From Spirosomataceae bacterium (GTDB lineage Bacteria > Bacteroidota > Bacteroidia > Cytophagales > Spirosomataceae), in NCBI GenBank assembly GCA_030731175.1, contig JANQUM010000371.1, positions 1-17,179 of the forward strand: DNA of 17,179 nt. Reading direction: 5' to 3'. Positions 6,835 to 14,209 of the stretch are shown here, piece after piece. Position 1 is the stretch's first letter. Each line of letters starts with the position of its first letter. The translations under genes were made by a program, and so were the position numbers. The notes beneath the pieces are model-generated. The model was not told the origin of the DNA. It did not search any database and saw only the letters and a list, made by a program, of their open reading frames with translations.

Positions 6835-7254
6835 ATGGCGACGAATCGCACGTTTACAATGATTAAACCTCACGCCGTTGCGGCAAATGCAATTGGTGGA
6901 ATTACCGCTATGATTGAAGCGGCGGGATTTAGAGTGGTAGCTATGAAAAAAACGCAACTAACCGCCGAGCAAGCAGGTAAATTTTACGCCGTTCACGAAG
7001 GAAGACCTTTCTACGGAGAGCTTTGCGAAATGATGGCAGCGGGAGCAATTGTTCCGATGATTTTGGAGAAAGAAAATGCCGTGGCGGATTTCCGTGAATT
7101 GATTGGAAGTACTGATCCTGCGGAAGCAGCGGAAGGGACAATCCGTAAGAATTATGCTCTTTCAAAAGGTGAGAACGCTATTCATGGTTCAGATTCAGAC
7201 GAAAACGCCGCTATTGAAGCTGCTTTCTTTTTCTCGGAAAGAGAAATGTATTGA
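6835..7254 (+). CDS. ndk: Nucleoside-diphosphate kinase
   Basis: This 139-aa enzyme makes NTPs and dNTPs from the diphosphates by a phosphohistidine ping-pong mechanism in the cytoplasm. The signature NAIHGSDSDENA carries the catalytic histidine H117. K11 in MIKPHAV, R57-PFYGEL, the STDPAEAAEGTIR loop (92-104, with R104) and the C-terminal segment ending EREMY are all as expected for a full-length Ndk. The start is supported by the canonical N-terminus (NRTFTMIKPHA) and the preceding A-rich leader. It is a single-gene unit: it has its own -7 element upstream and a hairpin terminator immediately downstream. It is divergent from nrnA, so two nucleotide-turnover genes share one regulatory gap. 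Confidence 0.97.
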   Translation: MATNRTFTMIKPHAVAANAIGGITAMIEAAGFRVVAMKKTQLTAEQAGKFYAVHEGRPFYGELCEMMAAGAIVPMILEKENAVADFRELIGSTDPAEAAEGTIRKNYALSKGENAIHGSDSDENAAIEAAFFFSEREMY

Positions 7255-7277
7255 GTTTCGGAGTTAAGTCAATTGTT

Positions 7278-7320
7278 AGGTCGATTTAAGAAGAAAAATC
7301 TTAATTCGACCTATTTTTTT
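7278..7320 (+). terminator. Rho-independent terminator of ndk
   Basis: The arms 7278-7291 and 7299-7312 pair over 14 bp with one internal mismatch around a 7-nt A-rich loop. They are followed by ATTTTTTT at 7313-7320. The opposite strand has no T-run after the stem, so it would serve ndk better than the convergent gene ending at 7324. Confidence 0.85.
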
Positions 7321-7323
7321 GCC

Positions 7324-7758
7324 CTATTTCTTCTCGTAATAATACACTCCGCCATCGGCAAGAATTGCTCCAACGGGTGAGCGTTCGTACAAAGAAAGCA
7401 TTGTTTTTTCGCCTTCGGTAAATATGGTGTAGTTGCTGTATTCCTTAGTATTTTCAAACGTAATGATTTTTGAATTTCCTTGCTCAGAAATTGTAAAAGG
7501 GGTATTTTCTACTTCTTTTCCGTCACGGTAGCGACGGACTCGAGAGTTTGTTCCGTCAATTTCCAGCCGTTCGGTGTAGCCAACTTCTGCGGCGGTTTGT
7601 GTCGTGTTCGTGAACCCATAATTTACTCGGATAAACTCCCAGGTTCCATTAATTTCTGCTGCGGCAGGATACACGCAACAATCGACTTCCTCGCACGAAG
7701 AAATAGAAAGCAAAAATGCGGTAGCAAACAGCAGACAGGAGAGTTTCAAGTTTTTCAT
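7324..7758 (-). CDS. Small lipocalin-like lipoprotein of unknown function
   Basis: This 144-aa protein has a clear lipoprotein signal with lipobox ISSC (Cys22). EEVDCC follows directly: acidic residues and two further cysteines (27, 28). After NGTWEFIRVNYGF (about 37-49) the sequence alternates short strands and polar turns to the end, as in the lipocalin-like domains common in small Bacteroidota lipoproteins (start motif GTW). I do not recognise a specific family. Its start overlaps the serpin stop by 4 nt (ATGA on the minus strand), so translation is probably coupled, and it is the last gene of the META-serpin operon. A role linked to the serpin is inferred from that context only. Confidence 0.82.
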   Translation of the reverse strand: MKNLKLSCLLFATAFLLSISSCEEVDCCVYPAAAEINGTWEFIRVNYGFTNTTQTAAEVGYTERLEIDGTNSRVRRYRDGKEVENTPFTISEQGNSKIITFENTKEYSNYTIFTEGEKTMLSLYERSPVGAILADGGVYYYEKK

Positions 7759-8963
7759 AAATTTACAATTTTACCAACAAACATTATTGTGTTTGAGGTG
7801 CGTTCTGAAATGGTGAATAAAAATGGGCGGTCGCAGATTATGGTTGGGTAGTTTGGTACTGACGTAACTTCAATGCCTATGGTAGTTACTGCAGCTGCTT
7901 CGGTGCCTACTTCGTCAACGGCAATAAAGGTATCTTGTTTCACGAATCCTACTTTTAACCTTCCAGCCGGAGGTGAGATTTTTGACAAATCAGCCGAACC
8001 TGAAAATGCGTAAGGCATTCCCATTGAAATCAGTTCGTCGTTCAGTTTTTTGCTGTATTCCATAGTGAATTTTGGCAAACCGATTATTATTTTTTGTTCT
8101 GTAAATTTTCCCGAAAGTTCTTTCCAATTTTCTGATGAGAAGCTATTTACAACATTATCCGTTGATTTGTTATTCGGCAAAATAACGGTCATTACGTACT
8201 TGTCATCTCCGTATGGAAGCTCAACAGCTTGGTAAGAATCTGTGGTAGCGTATTTCAATGCTTTCGTCATTTGCATCATGTCGATTTCTTTAGTTGAAGA
8301 AATACCGCTAAACGTAGTTTTGTACGTGTTTTTTTTATCAAATTGGTGCTTCCAGTCGCCTTTGAAATACAGTGCGTTTATTAAAAACATGACTTGATCG
8401 GGCGAAATCTGATCGAGGATTTTGTTGATCTTTCCGTTCGTATTATCGCTTGCCCATTTATTAATTTCATTTAAGGTTGCAGGTTGCCCGAAGTCTTTCG
8501 TATAGTGTTGGGCGTTGAAAGATTGTTTCAAAGTTTTGATAAACGCTTCTTCGACGGGAAAGCCGTTGCGTTGCCAAATAGAATTTGCGATGGTATTGGT
8601 AACCTTCGGGTCTGCTTTTGGCAAGCCGTTTATCAATTCGCTGTAAATTGTATTCAACTCTTCGTCTGTCAAATTGTTGGTTTTCAGTACATTCTGAATT
8701 TCTTTTTTGGTTTGCCCGTCTGCCCCATTCAAAAGCATTCCGAGGGCAATGTGCAAACTCAGCGGCGAAACGAAATAGCTTTTGGCTTTGTCTTCTTTGG
8801 CGTTCAGTTCTTTCCAAAAATCAAAAGCAAAAGCCGTAGTTTTATCAGAAAACTCAGTGGGAATTTCAATGTTCTCGCCCACAGGCGTGACTACGTTTGA
8901 GCAATTCATTGTAGTGAAAATAATAAGTGCCGAAAGGCAAAATAGCGTTAGGTTCTTTTTCAT
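7755..8963 (-). CDS. Serpin-family protease inhibitor, probable lipoprotein
   Basis: This 402-aa protein is a full-length serpin, a suicide inhibitor of serine (sometimes cysteine) proteases. Landmarks in order are YFVSPLSLHIALGMLLNGADG (split 63-83), INKWASDNTNGKI (about 167-179), INALYFKGDW (195-204), VELPYGDDKYVMTVILP (247-263), and the serpin signature IICDRPFLFTI (375-385). The hinge of the reactive loop reads E351-VGTEAAAVTT, with Thr354 at P14 and small residues from P12 to P9, as in inhibitory serpins. By standard counting P1-P1' would be Thr367-Ser368, but the strand after it is about two residues longer than in alpha-1-antitrypsin, so P1 could shift. The signal peptide ends TMNC (Cys21), a loose lipobox. 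It is the middle gene of the operon, 6 nt after the META gene. Confidence 0.93.
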   Translation of the reverse strand: MKKNLTLFCLSALIIFTTMNCSNVVTPVGENIEIPTEFSDKTTAFAFDFWKELNAKEDKAKSYFVSPLSLHIALGMLLNGADGQTKKEIQNVLKTNNLTDEELNTIYSELINGLPKADPKVTNTIANSIWQRNGFPVEEAFIKTLKQSFNAQHYTKDFGQPATLNEINKWASDNTNGKINKILDQISPDQVMFLINALYFKGDWKHQFDKKNTYKTTFSGISSTKEIDMMQMTKALKYATTDSYQAVELPYGDDKYVMTVILPNNKSTDNVVNSFSSENWKELSGKFTEQKIIIGLPKFTMEYSKKLNDELISMGMPYAFSGSADLSKISPPAGRLKVGFVKQDTFIAVDEVGTEAAAVTTIGIEVTSVPNYPTIICDRPFLFTISERTSNTIMFVGKIVNL

Positions 8964-8969
8964 GGTAAA

Positions 8970-9419
8970 TTATTGCGTTAGATTGTACACAATATGCTGA
9001 TTTTCAGTACTTGGTAAAATTAAATTGAGGGTTTTTCCACTTTCAGAAATTTCGTATTTCTTGACTTTCGTAAGCATTTCGTAGTAATTTTTTTCAAACG
9101 AAACTTGAGAAACGGCTCCTTCTATTTTCGTACTTTGAATATCGTAAACGGTAATAGCACTATCCGATGGGTTGATTGTGAACGTTGAGAAGTAAAAGTT
9201 GAGCGGAGATTTTCCGGTAATGATATTTCTTCCCAAGCTATCCTTCTCGCTTTTTAACTCCAGCGTTACGTCAAACGGAATCTGTTTGTTATCAGCGTAG
9301 CTGACCATCCGCCATTTCCCGAAAACGGAGGTTTCGTAGAAATTCGGGTCCGGCGAATAACCATCTGCCGAGCAGCCTAACAGAAACAAACATAAAAGTG
9401 GTGAAATTATAGATTTCAT
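8970..9419 (-). CDS. META/HslJ-like domain lipoprotein
   Basis: This 149-aa lipoprotein has lipobox LLGC (Cys16). The remaining 130 residues fit the META (DUF306, HslJ-like) pattern: GKWRMVSYADNKQIP near 34-48, a strand with TLELKSEKD, then ITGKSPLNFYFSTFTI (67-82, corresponding to the G-x-x-x-x-N-x-Y/F core). After that come the FEKNYYEMLTKVKKYEISE helix-strand unit and a final strand. META proteins are small envelope proteins, and HslJ is linked to heat shock and novobiocin tolerance in E. coli. Their biochemical role is poorly known. It is the first gene of the three-lipoprotein operon and lies 6 nt before the serpin. No clear -7 element precedes it, and the terminator at 9462-9505 separates it from the transporter upstream. 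Confidence 0.82.
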   Translation of the reverse strand: MKSIISPLLCLFLLGCSADGYSPDPNFYETSVFGKWRMVSYADNKQIPFDVTLELKSEKDSLGRNIITGKSPLNFYFSTFTINPSDSAITVYDIQSTKIEGAVSQVSFEKNYYEMLTKVKKYEISESGKTLNLILPSTENQHIVYNLTQ

Positions 9420-9461
9420 TATTCTTCGAAAAGCTAACCAAAATCGAGTCTTTCAAAACTT

Positions 9462-9505
9462 AAAAACCCTTTGCTTTAATAGACTCGCTATCAAAACAAA
9501 GGGTT
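9462..9505 (-). terminator. Hairpin terminator after the nucleoside transporter
   Basis: The arms AACCCTTTG (9465-9473) and CAAAGGGTT (9497-9505) form a perfect 9-bp base. Inside it TTT/AAA and ATAG/CTAT extend the stem around the loop ACTCG, with two single mismatches. On the minus strand the stem runs into five T residues. It lies 28 nt past the transporter stop and 43 nt before the META gene start, so the lipoprotein operon should have its own promoter. Confidence 0.75.
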
Positions 9506-9532
9506 GGAAAATGCAAGTGAATTTATTAGAAA

Positions 9533-10819
9533 TTAATACAATAGTCCGGCAAATGTTGCCGATAGAAGTGATGCCATGCTACCGCCCAAAACGGCCTTCA
9601 TTCCAAATTCTGCAAGATTTTTGCGTTGTCCGGGAGCAAGCGAGCCAATGCCACCAATTTGTATTCCGATGGATGCGAAGTTGGCGAATCCACACAACAT
9701 ATAGGTTGCCATCATGATAGATTTTTCGTGCGTAAAGTGCAGCACGTTTTCGGGGTTTTTCAGTTCGGCAAGTTGAACGTAGCCCACAAATTCTGAGGCG
9801 GCGAGCTTGATGCCCAATAATTGTCCCATTAGCATGGTGTCTTCTTTGGCAACGCCAATAAGATACATCAGCGGCGAAAATATGGTGCCAAGAATAGCTT
9901 CGAGCGAAAACTTTTGGTAAGGTGAATGAGCCGAAATCCAACCGTTTAATCCAGTATAATTGCCAATTAAATCACCCAAGATATAATTTATCATCGCAAT
10001 GAAAGCGATAAATACCAATAACATAGCGGCTACGTTGGCGGCGAGTTTTAAGCCTTCGGTTGTTCCGGTTGCAATAGCATCCAAAACGCTCGAACCAACC
10101 TTTTCTTTCGTTACTTCAATGTCAGACTCTATTTTATCCGTCTGAGGGTACAATATCTTAGCAATTACAATTGCCCCCGGTGCGGCCATCACGGATGCAG
10201 CCAATAAATGTCGGGCAAATTCTGCTTCTTTTACGGGGTCACCGCCACCTAAAAAACCAATGTACGCCGCCAATACTCCTCCGGCGAGGGTTGCCATTCC
10301 GGCAGTCATGACGAGCATAATTTCTGACCGGTTCATTTTTTCCAAATAGGCCTTTACCATTAGCGGGGCTTCGGTTTGTCCCAAGAAGATATTTCCGGCA
10401 ACGCACAGACCTTCAGCCCCTGACACGCCGAGGGTTTTGGTCAATACTTTTGCCAAGCCTTTCACCACAATTTGAATAGCTCCGATATAAAACAGAAAGG
10501 AAGTAAGTGCTGAAAAGAATATGATGGTCGGAATTACCTGAAAAAGGAAGATAAAGCCGAAGCTTTCTACGTTCATCATATCACCCAGTAAAAACTGAGA
10601 GCCCGAACGGGTGAAATTTAGAATTTGTACGAAAAATTTTCCGAAAAAATTGAAGGCTCGCTCAACCGCCGGCACTTTCAATACCCCGAACGCTAACACA
10701 AGTTGAATCAGCAACCCAATGCCAACCACTTTGTAATTCACCGCCTTGCGATTATCAGAAAGTAACCACGCAATTCCTAAAATGGCAAAAATGCCTACAA
10801 TACCAATGTACTTATCCAT
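9533..10819 (-). CDS. Concentrative nucleoside transporter (CNT / NupC-NupG family)
   Basis: This inner-membrane symporter takes up nucleosides with Na+ or H+. From the chosen start it has 428 aa and many hydrophobic segments. Substrate-site motifs known from Vibrio CNT are present: GQTEAP (147-152, with Q148, T149, E150), E343 in the SEFVGY segment, and N380 with S383 in FANFASIGIQIGG. The CNT signature GxKxxxNEFVA is changed here to GIKLAASEFVG, with Ser342 for Asn. The frame is open to an ATG at 10918, which would add 33 residues. I chose 10819 because MDKYIGIVGIFAILGIAWL matches the normal family N-terminus and the extension is polar and unlike it. Nucleoside uptake fits with ndk and nrnA nearby, but they are not in one operon. 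Confidence 0.9.
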   Translation of the reverse strand: MDKYIGIVGIFAILGIAWLLSDNRKAVNYKVVGIGLLIQLVLAFGVLKVPAVERAFNFFGKFFVQILNFTRSGSQFLLGDMMNVESFGFIFLFQVIPTIIFFSALTSFLFYIGAIQIVVKGLAKVLTKTLGVSGAEGLCVAGNIFLGQTEAPLMVKAYLEKMNRSEIMLVMTAGMATLAGGVLAAYIGFLGGGDPVKEAEFARHLLAASVMAAPGAIVIAKILYPQTDKIESDIEVTKEKVGSSVLDAIATGTTEGLKLAANVAAMLLVFIAFIAMINYILGDLIGNYTGLNGWISAHSPYQKFSLEAILGTIFSPLMYLIGVAKEDTMLMGQLLGIKLAASEFVGYVQLAELKNPENVLHFTHEKSIMMATYMLCGFANFASIGIQIGGIGSLAPGQRKNLAEFGMKAVLGGSMASLLSATFAGLLY

Positions 10820-11001
10820 TTCAAATTGAGAGAAGTGTAAATCGTGAAAAAGGAAATTTTGCACGAACTTATCACTTATTTGCTTCTTTTCATTGCCTGA
10901 CCCATGAATAAGCAGCATAAATATTATTCATTCAAATTGTAGGTAGCAACCAATTCATCAATTATTGAATATGCAAGTGTATATAAATATAGATTGTTTC
11001 T

Positions 11002-11011
11002 ATACCGGTAT
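11002..11011. repeat. 10-bp perfect palindrome ATACCGGTAT
   Basis: ATACCGGTAT is a perfect palindrome in otherwise AT-rich DNA, about 180 nt from both divergent start codons. It could be an operator for either gene. Chance occurrence is possible at this length. Confidence 0.25.
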
Positions 11012-11064
11012 TTTAACAAAAATGAGGCAAACCCTCTTTCAAGCCGTGAAAATTACTTTTTTTG

Positions 11065-11083
11065 AGATATTATGGCAATATCT
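11065..11083. promoter_or_regulatory. 19-bp operator-like inverted repeat upstream of the susC-like gene
   Basis: AGATATT and AATATCT are perfect 7-bp half-sites around ATGGC, ending 102 nt before the susC-like ATG. A TTTG at 11061-11064 immediately precedes the repeat, and TAATATAT follows 18 nt after that TTTG, so the repeat would fill the spacer of a weak promoter. That is a natural place for a repressor site. No regulator gene is in the window. Confidence 0.4.
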
Positions 11084-11185
11084 AATATATATCAAATAAA
11101 ACTTTGAAGCCGCCGCTAACTTTTTTTATCAAAGTGTAGTTATAATCCCTTAATCACATTTTATTTTAACTAAACTAATCATTGT

Positions 11186-14176
11186 ATGAAAAAAGCTCGT
11201 CTTCTATCCATCCTGATGGCTATGTTTTTGAGTGTAGGTTTTGCCTCCGCTCAAGATAAAACCGTATCAGGAAAAGTAACGTCAGGAAATGACGGTTCGG
11301 CACTGCCGGGTGTAAGTATTGTAGTGAAGGGTTCAACGCAAGGGGTTACCACAAACGTTGACGGTGTTTACAAAATAAGCGTTCCTGAAAAAAGCACACT
11401 TATTTTTAGTTACGTCGGTTTTACACCGAGCGAGGTAGCGGTAGGAAACCGAACAATCATTGATGTACAATTGGCAGAAGATAGCCAAATACTTGATGAA
11501 TTGGTAGTTGTAGGTTACGGCTCGCAAGAGAAAAGAACTACGCTACAGTCAGTATCAAAAATAAGTTCAGAAGCATTTGAAACGCAATCGGCTATCACGG
11601 CTCAAGACCTTCTTCAAGGTCGGGCGGCTGGTGTACAAATGACCGGAACTTCAGGTGTTGTTGGTTCACGTGCCAACATTCGTATTCGTGGAGTTGCTTC
11701 TATTTCGGGAGGTGGTGAGCCATTATTCGTAGTTGATGGTGTTCCATTAAATGATGGTGTTTATTCAGGTGGTCAAGGAGCAACGTCTCTCAACCCACTT
11801 CAAGATATAAACCCAAATGATATTGAGAATATTTCGGTACTAAAAGATGCATCTGCGGTTGCTATCTACGGTTCTCGTGGTGCAAACGGTGTAATTATCA
11901 TTACAACAAAGAAAGGTGGCAATACGCCAAAGACCCAAATCAACTTTGATTACTACACGGGTACTATGGAGCCAACTAACTATTTTAACATGATGAATGC
12001 TGACGAGTACAGAACCTTCCGTTCTGCTTATCGTTCTGCTCAGGGTTTTACTAGCCTAACTCAGCCATCGCAATATGCTCAAACTGGTTATGATTGGCCA
12101 TCTGGCGTGTTACAAACGGGTAGCCAAAACTCGTACGCATTATCGGCAAGAGGCGGCGACGAGAAGACTAGTTTTTACATAAACGGTTCTTACCTAAATA
12201 CTGATGCATTTACAATTGGTAATAAGTTAGATCGTTTGAATGGTCGGATGAACTTATCACACAAGATTAACAATAAAGCTCGGGTTGGTGTAAATTACTC
12301 AATGTCTTTCACCAATAATGACCGTATCGGTTCAGATAACAGCACATTTGCTCCGCTAACATCTGCTTACCTGCAAGTGCCTACTGTTGTGCCTTTCGAT
12401 GCTAACGGAGCGTTTGTAAACACAGGTTTTATTGCAAACGTATTAGCTATTGAGGCATTGAACACGAACGAGTTCTTAACTCGTCGTAGTACAGGTAATG
12501 TGTATGCAGAGTATGATATTATTCCTGGTTTAACTGCACGGACTGACTTTGGTATGGATGCTATTCAAACAGAGCAGACATCTCGTAGTTTAGAAATTAT
12601 TTCGCCGGGTGGTACCGGTTCGAAGCAAATTGTTCAGGATAATAAGTGGCTAAACACTACCACATTGAATTACGAAAAGTATATCGGTGGCCCTGGTGGA
12701 GATCACTTCATCGGTGTATTATTGGGTAATAGCTTTGAAACCTCGAACTACAATGATATTACAGTAGGTGGTTCTGGGTTTGTGAGTGATGCACTTCCAA
12801 ACGTTGCTTCGGCATCGGAGCCAACTACAACTTCGGCTACCGGTACGCAGTGGGCGTTGCTTTCACAGTTTAGCCGAGTTAACTACCGTTTTCGTGACAA
12901 GTACCTATTAGAGGGTTCGCTTCGTCGTGACGGTTCTTCTCGCTTTGGTGCAAACAGACGCTTCGGTACTTTCTGGGCGGCATCTGCTGGATGGGTACTT
13001 TCTGATGAGTCTTTCATGAAGGATATCTCGTTCATCAATCTTCTAAAGCTTAAAGCAAGTTTAGGAACGGCCGGTAACGACCGTATCGGAAACTTTGCCT
13101 CGCTTGGTCTTTACGCCGCTGGTCAAGATTACAATGGTCTTGCCGGATTATTACCAAGTCAGCCAGCTAACTTGAACTTAAGTTGGGAAGAAACCCGTCA
13201 GTTTGACATTGGTTTTACGGCAGCTTTATTCAAAAACCGTTTGAACGTTGACTTTGATTACTATATCAAAGAAACAACTTCATTATTATTAGGTGTTCCG
13301 ATTCCGTTTACAACTGGTTTTACTTCGTTTGATCAGAACGTTGGAGCATTAGAGAACCGTGGTATCGATTTACAAATTGGTGGTGATGTAGTTAGAAGTA
13401 ATAAGTTTACCTGGAACTCAAGTTTCAACATGGGTTACCTACAAAATACAGTAACTGACCTACCTGATGATAACCAAGATGCTGATGGGAATAATTTCAT
13501 AGCTGGAACTGCCTCACAGCGTGCAGTTCAAGGTAAGTCATTGAATGAGTTTTATTTAATTCGTTACAACGGAATTAACTCGCAAACGGGTGATGCCGAG
13601 TGGTTAACAAAAGATGGCGAGATCACGACAACCCCAACTGCAAACGATCGTGTTTACGTAGGTTCGTCAATTCCTGATTTCACAGGTGGTTGGAATAACA
13701 CGTTCTCGTACGGTGGTTTCCAGTTAAGTGCGTTGTTCAGCTTTGTTAGTGGTAACTTTTTGATGCGTGATGATCGTCGCTTTACCGAGAACGGTGGCGG
13801 AGGCTTTAATTTCTCGAAAGACATCTTAAACTACTGGCAAGCTCCTGGTGATACTGACGCTTTCTTCCCAAGATTGGGAAGCCCAACGGCTCGTACGTTT
13901 GCTCAACGTTCAACGCTTCAGTTAGAAGATGGTAGCTTTATTCGTTTAAGAACTGCGACCCTTGCTTATAACTTCCCGAAAGCTCTTTTAGAGAAGACTA
14001 AGTTTTTATCTAAGGCGAGAATCTACGTTCAAGGTCAAAATTTATTGACTTTCTCAAGAACAGAGTTAGAGCCAGAAGCTAACGGCGGTGGTAATAGTAA
14101 CCTTAACTTTGGTGAGACGTTCTTTACGCCACCACAAGCACGTGTACTTACTGCCGGTGTAAACTTGTCGTTTTAA
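11186..14176 (+). CDS. SusC/RagA-family TonB-linked outer membrane transporter
   Basis: This 996-aa protein is the barrel of a SusCD pair and imports a bulky nutrient across the outer membrane using TonB. The signal peptide MKKARLLSILMAMFLSVGFASA ends near residue 22. A carboxypeptidase-regulatory-like beta-sandwich follows (about 25-98, VSGKVTSGNDGSALPGVSI). The TonB box region is DELVVVGYGSQ (104-114), the plug domain covers about 120-245, and the SusC signature DASAVAIYGSRGANGVIIITT is at about 221-241. The barrel runs to the terminal AGVNLSF with a C-terminal Phe, as required for barrel insertion. There is no STN domain, so no anti-sigma signalling is expected. The SusD partner starts 33 nt downstream. 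Arginine codons appear dominated by CGT, suggesting high expression. The substrate is not known. Confidence 0.97.
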   Translation: MKKARLLSILMAMFLSVGFASAQDKTVSGKVTSGNDGSALPGVSIVVKGSTQGVTTNVDGVYKISVPEKSTLIFSYVGFTPSEVAVGNRTIIDVQLAEDSQILDELVVVGYGSQEKRTTLQSVSKISSEAFETQSAITAQDLLQGRAAGVQMTGTSGVVGSRANIRIRGVASISGGGEPLFVVDGVPLNDGVYSGGQGATSLNPLQDINPNDIENISVLKDASAVAIYGSRGANGVIIITTKKGGNTPKTQINFDYYTGTMEPTNYFNMMNADEYRTFRSAYRSAQGFTSLTQPSQYAQTGYDWPSGVLQTGSQNSYALSARGGDEKTSFYINGSYLNTDAFTIGNKLDRLNGRMNLSHKINNKARVGVNYSMSFTNNDRIGSDNSTFAPLTSAYLQVPTVVPFDANGAFVNTGFIANVLAIEALNTNEFLTRRSTGNVYAEYDIIPGLTARTDFGMDAIQTEQTSRSLEIISPGGTGSKQIVQDNKWLNTTTLNYEKYIGGPGGDHFIGVLLGNSFETSNYNDITVGGSGFVSDALPNVASASEPTTTSATGTQWALLSQFSRVNYRFRDKYLLEGSLRRDGSSRFGANRRFGTFWAASAGWVLSDESFMKDISFINLLKLKASLGTAGNDRIGNFASLGLYAAGQDYNGLAGLLPSQPANLNLSWEETRQFDIGFTAALFKNRLNVDFDYYIKETTSLLLGVPIPFTTGFTSFDQNVGALENRGIDLQIGGDVVRSNKFTWNSSFNMGYLQNTVTDLPDDNQDADGNNFIAGTASQRAVQGKSLNEFYLIRYNGINSQTGDAEWLTKDGEITTTPTANDRVYVGSSIPDFTGGWNNTFSYGGFQLSALFSFVSGNFLMRDDRRFTENGGGGFNFSKDILNYWQAPGDTDAFFPRLGSPTARTFAQRSTLQLEDGSFIRLRTATLAYNFPKALLEKTKFLSKARIYVQGQNLLTFSRTELEPEANGGGNSNLNFGETFFTPPQARVLTAGVNLSF

Positions 14177-14209
14177 TTGATTCACGAATAAAATATTAAA
14201 GATAATAAT

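Larger units (their letters stand above)
10820..11185. other. Divergent intergenic region between the nucleoside transporter and susC-like gene
   Basis: This AT-rich stretch of 366 bp has no credible gene. It must hold the promoters of the two divergent genes, but no perfect TAnnTTTG is seen on either strand. TACAATTTG on the minus strand near 10940 is one base off. Two palindromes occur at 11002-11011 and 11065-11083. Near the susC-like start are several poly-T tracts, such as 11121-11127. The leader before the ATG at 11186 is A/T-rich, as usual for this phylum. Confidence 0.6.

Noticed and set aside
8467..8900. 116-aa minus and 138-aa plus open frames within the serpin gene
   Set aside because: They are shadows of the serpin frame, which carries all family motifs without interruption.
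9511..9717. 68-aa plus open frame after the hairpin at 9462-9505
   Set aside because: It is mostly antisense to the transporter C-terminus and has no recognisable features.
9579..9941. 120-aa minus open frame within the transporter gene
   Set aside because: It is an alternate frame of the CNT gene and rich in Arg, Cys and His, with no family resemblance.
11141..11146. TATAAT, an E. coli-like -10 box before the susC-like gene
   Set aside because: Bacteroidota primary sigma factors use TAnnTTTG, and no matching -35 is seen; in AT-rich DNA this hexamer is expected by chance.
11041..11160. Possible riboswitch or structured leader before the susC-like gene
   Set aside because: Apart from the 11065-11083 inverted repeat and T-tracts I see no conserved riboswitch core or terminator/antiterminator pair.
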